A program made the position numbers and the translations under genes. From Capniomyces stellatus (taxonomy: Eukaryota; Kickxellomycota; Harpellomycetes; Harpellales; Legeriomycetaceae), in NCBI GenBank assembly GCA_001661515.1, contig LUVW01000052.1, forward strand, positions 43,976-88,953: DNA of 44,978 nucleotides, in the 5' to 3' direction. Below are positions 21,923-32,213 of this stretch, piece after piece (position 1 is the first letter of the stretch; each line of letters begins with the position of its first letter). The notes under the pieces are model-generated. The model did not search any database, was not told the DNA's origin, and saw only the letters and a program-made list of their open reading frames with translations.

Positions 21923-23419
21923 TTAAAAGTTATTTATAATATCAAACCAATATTTTCTGAATCTGAAATCGAGTTCCCATCTCCTTCTAAATCTGTGGTC
22001 ATAGTTCCATCTTCTCTTAAACTCGGGGATGTAGTTGTAAAGAAATTGGAATCTCCTTCCGTAAAAATTACTTGGTCTGTACCTTATTGTATTCACAAAT
22101 CGCCGGTCAACAACATCATCCAAGTACCATATTCTCCCATTGATGTATTTACTTGGGCGTTTATATGGTTTTGGTCGATATTCTGGCCTCCATTTATTGT
22201 ATGTGAATCCTGGGTCTACACGACCATTATACTTGTGATTGTAGCCAGGTTTGCTGATGTACTTGTCATTCCAACCATTTCTTCCTCTCCCATCACCCCT
22301 TCCATCGCCCTTTCCGTCCCACTTTCCATTCCACTTTCCATCCTCTCTACCGTCACCCTTTCCATCGCCCTTCCCATCACCCTTCCCGTCACCTTTGCCA
22401 TCACCCTTTCCATCACCCTTCCCATCACCTCTGCCATCACCTTTGCCATCACCCTTCCCATCACCCTTCCCATCACCTCTGCCATCACCTCTGCCATCAC
22501 CTCTGCCATCACCTCTGCCATCACCTCTGCCATCACCTCTGCCATCACCTCTGCCATCCCCTCTACCGTCACCCTTTCCATCACCTCTGCCATCGCCCTT
22601 TCCATCCCCTCTACCGTCACCCTTCCCACCTCCTCTCCCATTATTTGTTCCATTACCATCACTATTTCCGGTAATGTTGCCTTCTCTGTTTCGGTCATCA
22701 TTGTTTAAACCACCGCTGCCATTTTGATCACCACCACGACTTTGGCCACCTTTGTCACCAAACCCGCTACCCCATTTTGGTAAATCGGCTGGCTTATCAG
22801 CTGCATCACTAACCCTGTTTGTGAGAACATTGATGTCTTGGTTGTCCAATGGTTCATTTTCACTTATGTTTTTGTTGGAGACAAACCTGTTCCCACTCTC
22901 AACTGAGGCATCATTGTTGTTAGGAACCAAATCTGTTTCTGGTACAGATGGGTTAGTACCTGGTACAGCTATATTTGGACTGGCCATTCCAGAATTGTCA
23001 TCTTGGTTGGCGTTGGCCTCAGGATCCTGCGGTGGCTCCGGGATTGGTGGCGCGTTAGCACTCGCCTCTTTGTTGATATCTGTGGCTCCAGTATCTTGTG
23101 GAAGGTTGAAATTTAAGCTTCTTGCGCCAGCAACTCTGTCGTTAGAATATTGTCTGTTTTCTTCTGGCTCGTATTCGCCAGGTCGAAGGTAATCACCATC
23201 CTGGTTGTCTACCCTGTCGTTTTGATAATATCCACGGTAGTAATTATTACTATTATAGCCCATATTTCTATTATTAGAAGCCGAACTAGGAACGTCATCA
23301 AACGCATCGACCGCCACCGGCCTGATATACTGCGAATTGAAATTTTGGTAGTCATCTCTTGGTACTGTGTCTGAAATACACGGCGGTATTAAGCATAACC
23401 CCAGTATTGATAAACGCAT
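21923..23419 (-). CDS. Secreted RFR-domain protein B with RGD/KGD repeat array
   Basis: 498 residues, one exon. The N-terminus ([16 protein letters not shown]) is a short signal peptide. Residues 20-240 are Asn/Asp/Pro-rich and probably disordered. Residues of roughly 255-375 form a tandem array of GDGR/GDGK units, giving about a dozen RGD and a similar number of KGD tripeptides. The last 45 residues are the RFR module ([24 protein letters not shown]) shared with the protein at 16616-17260. RGD and KGD are integrin-recognition tripeptides in animals. In a low-complexity hydrophilic array this may be meaningful or fortuitous. No known family recognised. Probably cell-wall associated or secreted. 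Confidence 0.8.
   Translation of the reverse strand: MRLSILGLCLIPPCISDTVPRDDYQNFNSQYIRPVAVDAFDDVPSSASNNRNMGYNSNNYYRGYYQNDRVDNQDGDYLRPGEYEPEENRQYSNDRVAGARSLNFNLPQDTGATDINKEASANAPPIPEPPQDPEANANQDDNSGMASPNIAVPGTNPSVPETDLVPNNNDASVESGNRFVSNKNISENEPLDNQDINVLTNRVSDAADKPADLPKWGSGFGDKGGQSRGGDQNGSGGLNNDDRNREGNITGNSDGNGTNNGRGGGKGDGRGDGKGDGRGDGKGDGRGDGRGDGRGDGRGDGRGDGRGDGRGDGRGDGKGDGKGDGKGDGRGDGKGDGKGDGKGDGKGDGKGDGKGDGREDGKWNGKWDGKGDGRGDGRGRNGWNDKYISKPGYNHKYNGRVDPGFTYNKWRPEYRPKPYKRPSKYINGRIWYLDDVVDRRFVNTIRYRPSNFYGRRFQFLYNYIPEFKRRWNYDHRFRRRWELDFRFRKYWFDIINNF
22285..22640 (-). repeat. Tandem 12-nt coding repeat (GDGR/GDGK)
   Basis: The plus strand reads as repeated CCATCACC-TCTG or CCATCACC-CTTT units. 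The array is open in other frames, which produces spurious frames on both strands. Confidence 0.9.
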
Positions 23420-25191
23420 TATTTTTGTGCAATATTTTATGTATAGTCCTTATTAAAGAGAAGATACTTGATTATTTTATAATGAAATGTGAGCCTTAAC
23501 TGTTAGAATAAATGCATAACTGCTTGTATTATATTAACTACAAAATACAAAACAAAAATGGTGGTTATAACCTATTTCAGTTTTTTTTTTAGTTTTGAAA
23601 ATTTAAACTTGACATTCCTTTCGTGCTATGGTGAAGCCTGTTTAAGTTTATACGTGATACACCTAATGTTTGTTGATATCAGTGTTGTTGTAAGAGTAAA
23701 AATATTTTTTTTAGCGTTGTACTTGGACTGAGTTTGAAGTTTAAGGAATCATGGGTCGTAAATCATTCCTTGTTTAGTCTTTCCAACCAAAACAAAATTC
23801 TACTTGCCTTTAATTGTTTTAATGTACAACTTAAATTTAATTGTGTTGTTTTTACTTGAGAATAATTGGGGAAAATATATGTAATTGGGTCAAGTCGGGC
23901 TTTATAACAAAAAATATGTCATAGTGATTGTATGTTTGTGATTGTAGCGATTGTGTCGGTTCTGTTTCATTGTGCTTGGCAATACTATTAATAACAAAAA
24001 TTAAAGTACACTTCACGCTGTCAAAACATTTTTGGTAGAATTTGGCTAGACCCTTAACCCGACTCGACCTGTTAAAGCTCAAGTTGAAAACAGCGATGAA
24101 TGAGCCTGTTGGAAAATGGCGTGTATGCTTTGTTACTATAATAGACTTGATAGGGGTTGCTCCAACAGAATAAATGAGTTGGAACAAGGAGCATATTCAA
24201 CTTGAGAAACACTAGAGCGGTTAAATGTAATGGGTATAATAGCATCACTTGCTTTTTGGAAAGGAAGAATGCTCGATATGATAACAAATTTGTACTAGAT
24301 CGGCTTTGATATTGTTATTTTTATAAACCAGTGGCAGCACAATCGATGCAGTATGGATGATATACATTTATCATTACTGAGTTTTATATACACATATTGA
24401 TCCAGAGTACATTGATGAATTTGGTGCAAACCAAACCATAGCAAACCAAAGCAGGCGCGGTTATTTCAAAATAAATAGCACTGTTATTAGACATTTAAAA
24501 AGCAATTAAAACCAGTAGTTTGGCCAAATGAATAAGGTGGTGCTAATTTTATATACAGAACCTGCTCGCCTATTTAGTACCAAAGTATCGGTGTTTTCCA
24601 ATCAATATATCCTATATCACAAATCCTGGTATTGGCACCTTGGTCACTTGCGCTATACGACAATCACTCTGTGGAAAGACTGAACTACGTACTTTTACTG
24701 CAAGTTTTTATTATTATTTTGACAGAATTGATGTTTTTACTTAATTTTATTCGTGTAGCTTATATTAAAAAGGAATTGTATATAAATAAGAATAAACATA
24801 CGGGTAAAGATGAGGTATGTAACTAATCAGAACTACAAACAATGTCGACAGTTAGGGGATGGGTAAGTTGCGAATTAAGAAGCCATTAAGGTGAGTAAGA
24901 GTCTATATCAAGGTAAGAAAAGTAAAGGTAAAAGTAAAAAAAATAACGCTGTCGGGATTTACAATATTCGGTAGAAATACACGGTGCCGTTGTAACAGAA
25001 ATTCGCCCTCTGGCCAGGAATCGGTTGAAATTTTGAATTATGAGTCGGCGTTGTCTGTGCTGTCTACCCCCAGCCGTGGCTTAGATTTCCAAAATAGTTA
25101 ACGACCCGGGTTATAAGCTGCTGTGTAATATTATGATTTCTGAGTATATTTATGCTTTGATATATTTTTATATCTGCAAGATATGCTAATT
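23420..25191. other. Intergenic, no gene seen
   Basis: AT-rich. Short open frames at 23852-24187 and 24632-24826 have no signal peptide, motif or conserved pattern. Confidence 0.5.
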
Positions 25192-25857
25192 TCATTGCTC
25201 GTTGATCGGGTTTCTATCAAGGTTGACAATTTTAGGCCTCAGATCGACAGGACTATTGGCGCTATTTAAAAATGTAATTATAGTTGGTGGCTGAGCTGGA
25301 AGCTTGGTCTTTCTTATCCCGGAAGGAGGTCCAAGGTTGGACAAACCTCTGTTGTTATCGCTTTTTATTGTCAGTTTGGCCTCAACAAGATTTCCATTGA
25401 CCACTGATTTTAGTGGGCGTGGGTCACACTCGTATATAGAACATTCATCGTCACTATCAATTGAGCCTATGGTAGACAGTCTTGCGTTCGCTATTGTACC
25501 ATATTCGCTGTATCCGTTATATCTTCGTAGATCCCTTCTAACTTTCTCGTTCAGCACCATTCTATTTCTTATTTGCTCTTTCTTTCTTTTGTATTGTATT
25601 CTCTTTCTATAAACAAGGAATCCCGCCAAAACAATAAATAAGACAACAGATACTGTTACAATTGTGATATTGACCACGCTGTAACCCGTGGTAGCTCCAG
25701 TCTCAATCTTTGTACAGCTATATTTTGCGCAAGCTGTGCATGAATACGGATTTATTGACCAATTCTGGCCTGCGGGACAGAGTTCACTTGGTATTCGCCC
25801 AACAGGTGGACAGTCCTTTATACAGCCGTATTGATCGCGGGCCGGGTTATCCTCCAT
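25192..25857 (-). CDS. Opy2-like single-pass membrane protein B
   Basis: 221 residues, intronless. It has the same architecture as the protein at 9366-10274: no signal peptide, an N-terminal six-Cys module (GCIKDCPPVG, then YSCTACAKYSC), a membrane segment at about residues 57-83 (VVNITIVTVSVVLFIVLAGFLVY), a basic juxtamembrane helix and a cytosolic tail with VRRDLRRYNG, VNGNLVEAKLTIK and PKIVNL. The Ser-Asn expansion of copy A is absent. The Cys spacing and N-out topology suggest the Opy2 family, a MAPK-pathway membrane anchor. This is a pattern-level assignment, not proof. An alternative is a lineage-specific surface receptor family. It is the rightmost gene of the accessory patch. Confidence 0.7.
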   Translation of the reverse strand: MEDNPARDQYGCIKDCPPVGRIPSELCPAGQNWSINPYSCTACAKYSCTKIETGATTGYSVVNITIVTVSVVLFIVLAGFLVYRKRIQYKRKKEQIRNRMVLNEKVRRDLRRYNGYSEYGTIANARLSTIGSIDSDDECSIYECDPRPLKSVVNGNLVEAKLTIKSDNNRGLSNLGPPSGIRKTKLPAQPPTIITFLNSANSPVDLRPKIVNLDRNPINEQ

Positions 25858-27777
25858 GTTTTATAAATGTGAAATGAGATTCGTAAATATAGTCTCGACT
25901 AGCTCGATAAAAAAAAAATCATATACAGTCAACAGCTTATGTACAGAGGTTGGTTTGTTTTGATTTAAAATCGCTAAAGGTGAAGAGTTGCTATTTACTT
26001 TGGGTTAAAAGGAAAACTAATTATTACCTTTTATATTTACCAAAAAAAAAAAAAGGAAAAAAAGGAAAAAATAACCATAAAAAAATAACCATTAAACCAC
26101 AGACTTTACTGTTTATCAGCCTTAAAATTCAGCAACCACAAGACTAAGTTAGTGAGTGAATATTTGAGTAGCTTGATGATAGGTTTTGTCCATCGTTGGA
26201 ATTAGCAGGCAAATGTTGCACTGAATAACCATCTTGCAAAACAGAATTATATGGGATTGACTCAGTAATGGCAAAAATTACACAAGCTTAATGTCAACGA
26301 TGTTAAAGAAACTAGTTGTGCTCTGCTAGATTACCGTAACTAGTTACGTAACTGAAGTTAAAGAGGATTAAAGTTTGTCAGGACAAAAGATGAATTAAAC
26401 CACTGAGGAGCTAAATAATAAATAAAACCACCGCGAAAATAAAGTGCTAATTTTCAACACTAGCAAATCGTAGCTTTGATGTGGATATTGAGGGCGAATC
26501 AGTATAGTATTGGTCTATACACTAGTTTTCGCCAAATTAAAGAGTCAATAAAAATAAGTAGGTTAATAGCCCTTGGACCAATAGACAAAAAAAATCACCA
26601 ATGGCTATCTATTTAGTTTTAATTTATTTGGCATTACTTGAAATTGGCCAGCTTTTTTTGACGATATGCTCAGTAGTACTAGCTTAATTACAAACAAGCC
26701 AATTAAATGAAATTCAGTCTTGGGAAATTTGAATAAACGCTATTTATTTATTGGTATAGAACTAAACATTTTTTGCGTTATAAATTCGTGGCAGCTTATT
26801 ATGTCAATTTTCAGTTTTCCCAGATATTTTAATAGAATGTAGACATATATTGCTTGAAGAAACCCGCTAAACAAGGTATTATTAGTTTTGCAACTTGGAG
26901 TTAGAACCAATAGATAGCGGAAGCTTTAGACTGCAACAAAAAGTAAAGTAAAACTTTGACTGAAAAAAGTAAATCGAACGTAACAAATGGAGTAACTGAA
27001 AACAAAGTTGGACACATGTAAAAAAATAATAAAATAAAATTATAAAATTATTAGAAAAGCAACTACGACTGTCGAGTGATTTGCTCTTAAAACGGGCGCC
27101 AATTTCAAAGAGCATTGCCACAGACATTTGGAACGGGTTTTGAAGATATTGACAGTGAAATTTTATTATTATTGCAAAGTTGAGAATATTTTAATGAGCG
27201 AGAAACAAGAGTTGTAAAGCAAATTCAAAAAATTGTTAATCAATGCAAATTAACTACAAATCGGCAACTTTAACACACGAAATCTAGCAATGTTACAAAA
27301 CAAGCCCGATTCTATTAAAAAAAAGCAAAAAACCCAAAAGCGTGGATTTGTATGAAAACAGTTTTAATTAGGCTGAATCGTCCAATTTATCCATGGGCCG
27401 ATAACATTCGGTGATCAGAAAGCATCAAATGCTTGTAACTTGACGGGGGCTTCGCGGTACCCAATTACATGTCATAATAGAATTAAATGGCTTAATCAAC
27501 GCGACTTTTCTGCAGAAAAACGTTATTATTCCACAAGGTTCAAACTACTTGGTCCAACCGCCCAGGCCTTTCTTTTCGGCATTTTTAAACGCACAAGATC
27601 CAAAAAGCCTTTATACCCGGCCCAACTTATTTTACTTTGGCCACAGCGTTCTAGTTGCGTTATTGGAGTGAAGGTGGTTAAAAGTGTGCTATGGTTATGC
27701 GAGTGTCGAGTTGGGCTGTATGGACAAGTGTGTATGTTTTCCAACTCGGTAGAAGCAGGGTGAATTAGGTGCAAGTC
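25858..27777. other. Intergenic, no gene seen
   Basis: AT-rich with a poly-A tract near 26040-26090. The open frame at 27440-27763 has no recognisable feature and overlaps the 3' flank of the next gene. Confidence 0.5.
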
Positions 27778-28912
27778 TTAATTGTGCCTAAAGTACTTCA
27801 TCCCGACCCAGTTCCAGAAAATAAAAAAAATCGAGGAGAACGCGGAAATAGGAACAAGTAGAATGTAGTACTCGTCGTGTTTTATAGAGTCCAAAACCTA
27901 TATTGCGTACAATTAGCAGTAGATAAGTACACATGCACAAAATTGGGGTTGAAAAGTTAGAGGAAATAAAATGACGTTGGTGTTAAAAATAGACAAGAAC
28001 GCAAAGGAAACTTACAACATTGCCGGTATCAGGAAGCATTTTACTAAAAAACAACGCATAAGTAAAGACCACCAGCGTCAACACAGTAAACAACAACAGC
28101 GCAACGCCATAGAGTGGTGTAGTGTCTGGATCCGTGCTAATAAAACGCTTCGATGTATCTCTGGTGTATAACGGAGGTGCGTAGAACTGGGGATCTAGTA
28201 AGTGTTCGGACAAATGCGACTTGAAAATAGACAAACTGCTTGAAACAGACTCGATCCGCTTTAGTTTCTCGCTGTGCATCAAAGGCTCGCTAAATTTCGA
28301 ATTTAAAGTTCCATGTGCTTTTTTATTTAGCGAATAAACGTACTTTATGTAATCGCCATCCAACTGACTTTTTGGATCGGAGGTTGTGCTTGTAACCCTT
28401 ATACTTGGCTTGACATTAGTGCTTGCTTTAATGGCTATATTATTACAGGCAAACTGGTTGAGAGTTTCTCGTTTTTGGACCTGTCTTTTCGTTCGCTCCC
28501 GCATTCCATCTCGCTCACTCAAGTAAACGGAGCCCGAGTTCGGTGCTTTGGGTTTACGATATACTGCATCCTCTATGTTTTTGTTTTTAATTCGTTTATT
28601 AGCGTCCCTTTGAATCGGACTGATTATCGCATCGCCTCTATTTGTTTTTGGTGTAGATTGAAGACTTTGTGTTTCGATACTTTTACTGCCCCTCGGCGGC
28701 CTTTGGTCGTTAATAGAAGTTTGTCTTTGAGCACCGCTGCTCAAAGGTATGCTTTTGTTTGCAGCTCTTTTTTTATCCTCTGCCGATTCGTTTGAAAATT
28801 CTGCTTTCGAAATAGGTGTTTGGCCGCTTTGTTCCAGGGTCGCTCTACGTTTAGGAATCAAAGAAAGAGCTTTGTTTTTTGTGGCCGTAGCTAAATTCCC
28901 AACAGCCTTCAT
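27778..28912 (-). CDS. PIG-P/Gpi19-like domain protein with long disordered N-terminus
   Basis: There are two exons, 28912-28016 and 27897-27778, with a 118-nt intron (GTAAGT donor, ATATAG acceptor, phase 0). The product is 338 residues. Residues 1-260 are basic, Ser/Lys/Arg-rich and probably disordered. The C-terminal part has one membrane helix (YGVALLLFTVLTLVVFTYAL), a loop, then in exon 2 DEYYILLVPISAFSSIFFIF, a second helix. Two helices with a Tyr-Tyr/Trp-x-x-x-x-Pro motif before the second are the hallmark of PIG-P (Gpi19). That is a subunit of the GlcNAc-transferase that starts GPI-anchor synthesis in the ER. PIG-P proteins are usually much shorter, so the N-terminal extension is odd. 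Without the second exon the domain would be cut in half. Confidence 0.6.
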
Positions 28913-30732
28913 TTTATTTTAATTTTGGTTTGTCTTTTATTTTAAATTAGTTTTCTTAGTCGAGTCCAAAAACGGAATTAAACAAAATAACCATTAGAGC
29001 ACTAGTATGATTACACGTACGTTAGCAAAAATATCTCTATACTCGCCAAAAGAAATAAAACAAGGAGGTAAAAAAAAGTTTGATACTGCTTTGATGCCAA
29101 CTTTTAGGAGCTAATCGCTGAAATGTATAATTCTAACAAGTTAAAAGTAGACCAAGTATATTCAATAAACAAATGTCAAAGTAAGAAAGAGTATTTAAAG
29201 TGAGTGTTGAAGGAAAGGAGCGACAATATCTATTGTAATTTAAATCTAGCCTTTTTAGGTAAACAATACTGCAAATTCAAGCAATGGATGGCCAATAAAA
29301 GTGTACACATTGCAACTCCAAAATACCAATTAAACATTTTCTTATTTGCCACATTGTCTATGTTAGCAAAAACGGCTAGGGACAAGTGAATCGTATTTAC
29401 AAATAGTAGGCTGCTCAAAGTGGTTTGCCATAAAAGTACTTTGTTGCTATAATAAATGCACTTAGGTAGCTCTGGACACTTTGAAGCTCAATACCCATTC
29501 AGGTTAATGCTAGTTGCTTTTTCAAACTGCTAGAGGGTGATCTTTGCCTAATAAAAACACTTTCTGATACTAAGAAAAATATTTGAGGAGTAAAGCAAGT
29601 AGGGATATTGAAAATACGCTCTCATCTCACAAAGTTACTAAAAGACATTACAACCTCTACTCCTATAGTCACCAAAACACAGTATCATTACCACCTCTCA
29701 AAAATAAAAATAAAGGAATCGACATCGATTTACTTTTAATGGTGGGTCAAATAAAGTTACCAATACTTGAAAAGAAACCCAATTTTGGCCAAGTTTAAGA
29801 GTGTAAAATTCGAGTTAACGAATTATTTAGCTAGAAAAGTTAGACTAGTTCATGGCGGTGAAAAAAGAAGAACGCTGCGCAAGTAACCAAGTAATACTGG
29901 TGCAGGGTTGGTTGGAGTGTTTGGTATTTAACAGCTGGAGTTTTACCAAAATGTGAAATCAATTGTAATGAGGCAAATATAATTTGGTCATTTTTCACAT
30001 TATTTAGAATTTGATTTATGTTAGGGCCGTCATACCTAGATTTGAAAAGATAGTTGAGGAAACGCAAATCAAACTACAAATCACCTTTTAGCCAAAGTCA
30101 AAATTAAAGGGAACGAGCGAGTGTGTATATTTAAAAGCACAAAGAGAGATCAGTAAAGGGTAAAGGGAATTAGTTGAGAATAAAAGATGCGGTTAATAAA
30201 ACTTTAAAGATAGTAAATAAACCACGTGAAGATATTTAGTCCCGAAACTGAATAGTTCAAATCGATAACAAAAAGTTGAGAGATGATAACAGATGGGGGG
30301 GGGGAGGCAAATTGAGGGTTAGTGAGTGGTGAATAATAAATATTGGCATTTATAAAAGCCATGAGGAAGATACTCGGATGATGATTTGAGAAATTCCTGC
30401 AATAAAAAACAAATTAATAATTGGAATTTACAAGCAACAATCACCGACATTTAAAGAAAAAAGGTGGGCCAATGGAAAGTAAAAACAAATTAAGCAAATT
30501 AAGTGATCATTGCAAAACAAAAGCAATGGGGATTATGGATATTATTCAACAAATTGGGATGAATAAGTGGGGGGGGGGGAATTTCAGAAAAAAGGAAGGA
30601 AATAAAATATCAATAGTGGGAGATGGGAAATGATAAAAATAGTTTGAACAATCCTTAAGGTTTATTGGAAATAGGGAATTATTAGCAAGAAACAATTAGA
30701 AATAGAATAATAGGAAATATTATTTGACAGTT

Positions 30733-30767
<35 letters not shown>

Positions 30768-31627
30768 ATAAAACAAAGATAAATTGATAATGAATAGAAC
30801 TAATCGATATAGAAGCAATAAATGATAAAAGAACAGAAAAAGATGGGCAAAAAACCTGAAACAAAGGCAATAAAAAGAGACAGTTGAAAGCAAGTAATTA
30901 ATTGGTCTAGACCCAAAGCAAAAATAATGTAATAATTTGTAATGTTTGGTGAGTATAATGAAATACTGCGAAACTAAAAAACGAATAGTGAGCAATAATG
31001 ATGGAAGTTTTAAAGGAAAAAAAGAAAGAAGAAAAGTAAATATAGAAAAAAGGTAAAAGAGAAAAAAGTATAAATATAAAATGGTGGAACCAAGTTGGAA
31101 GAAAGAAATTGTACAAAAAGAATTCATATCAGTAGTATTTAACTAGTAATAAATAAAAATAAAGTCTTCAAGAGATAGAGTTTTTATATATTAGAACATA
31201 TTAAAAAGTAAATATTTAAGAATATAGTATACAGTTTAGTAGAAACGGTACTATAGTAACAATAGCATAGGATTCAAGCCTTTATATTTTTAAAACAACT
31301 AACCCAACTTTTACAAACATTCGCCAAGATGGTTGCCTCAGTTTAAAATAATTTTAAAAAAAAAAAATTAAAAGATGATTCGAAAAATACGTCCTATGGT
31401 TCTTGTAACCCATGGTCAAAGCAATGCAATTGTTTTGACTACTGGATAGTGCACTTACCATATGGATTAGTTTTTGAGTCGTCATTTTGTATATGAATAT
31501 ATCACAACTAACTAATCACAGAAATAAGCAACTCCAAGTTTTTTTTTTTACGTATAGTAAAGAGAATTTATTGTAAAGAATAGATAGATTAATAAGAAAA
31601 TAAGAAACATTCCGGAAAAAAAAAAAG
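28913..31627. other. Intergenic region left of the complete bZIP gene
   Basis: No supportable gene. 30650-31620 is A/G-rich on the plus strand and includes a poly-A run at 30735-30765. G runs occur at 30295-30304 and 30570-30579. Short upstream frames starting at 31329, 31375 and 31493 precede the bZIP start, and a branch-like ACTAACTAATCACAG near 31510 could end a leader intron. Confidence 0.5.
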
Positions 31628-32213
31628 AAAGACAACACACAACAAACAGCAACAACTAACACGACAAACCGAAACCTAAAGAATGAATCAGGATCAAGTA
31701 GACTATGTAGTGTTTACACTATGGAAGGCGCTAGGAAAGCTGAGCCAAGACATGCAAGAAAAGAGGGTGGAGCAGCCAAGCATGGGATGTATGAGTGGAG
31801 TGGATGGGCTGGGAAGGTTGGGGGGAGTGTTGGAAGCACTGGGTGGAGTCAATAACAGCAGTTTGTTTTCGTCATTGGAACAAACAGCAGCCCAAACAAT
31901 ACAGCAGCCACAGCCACGATCACAGCCACAATCACAGCCACAATCACAGCCACAAATGGAAATCCCATGCAGACGGGTGTTCTCACAGACACCGCCAGCA
32001 GCCATGAGCTTTTCAATGTCGCCAGTTGGATCAGACTTTTCGCCTTTAGAAGCAAGCCTACACACACCACCATTCAACGACATGGACATGTTTAGCAAGT
32101 CGGACTACTTTGGACAGAGCATGTCAAACCACCTGTTCAGTGACGCCTCGTTGGAGTCGCTGGTAGACAATGTTTTGACAGTTCCAAACCAAAAGATATC
32201 CACCAACATGTCA
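31628..32213. repeat. Right arm of perfect inverted repeat (bZIP 5' end)
   Basis: The reverse complement of 1-586. It includes 55 nt of leader and the first 531 nt of coding sequence. The right limit visible here is set only by the window edge on the other side. Confidence 0.9.

Noticed and set aside
22216..22727. Long frames opposite or out of phase with the GDGR/GDGK array
   Set aside because: Repeat-driven shadows; only the minus-strand frame has a signal peptide and the conserved RFR tail.
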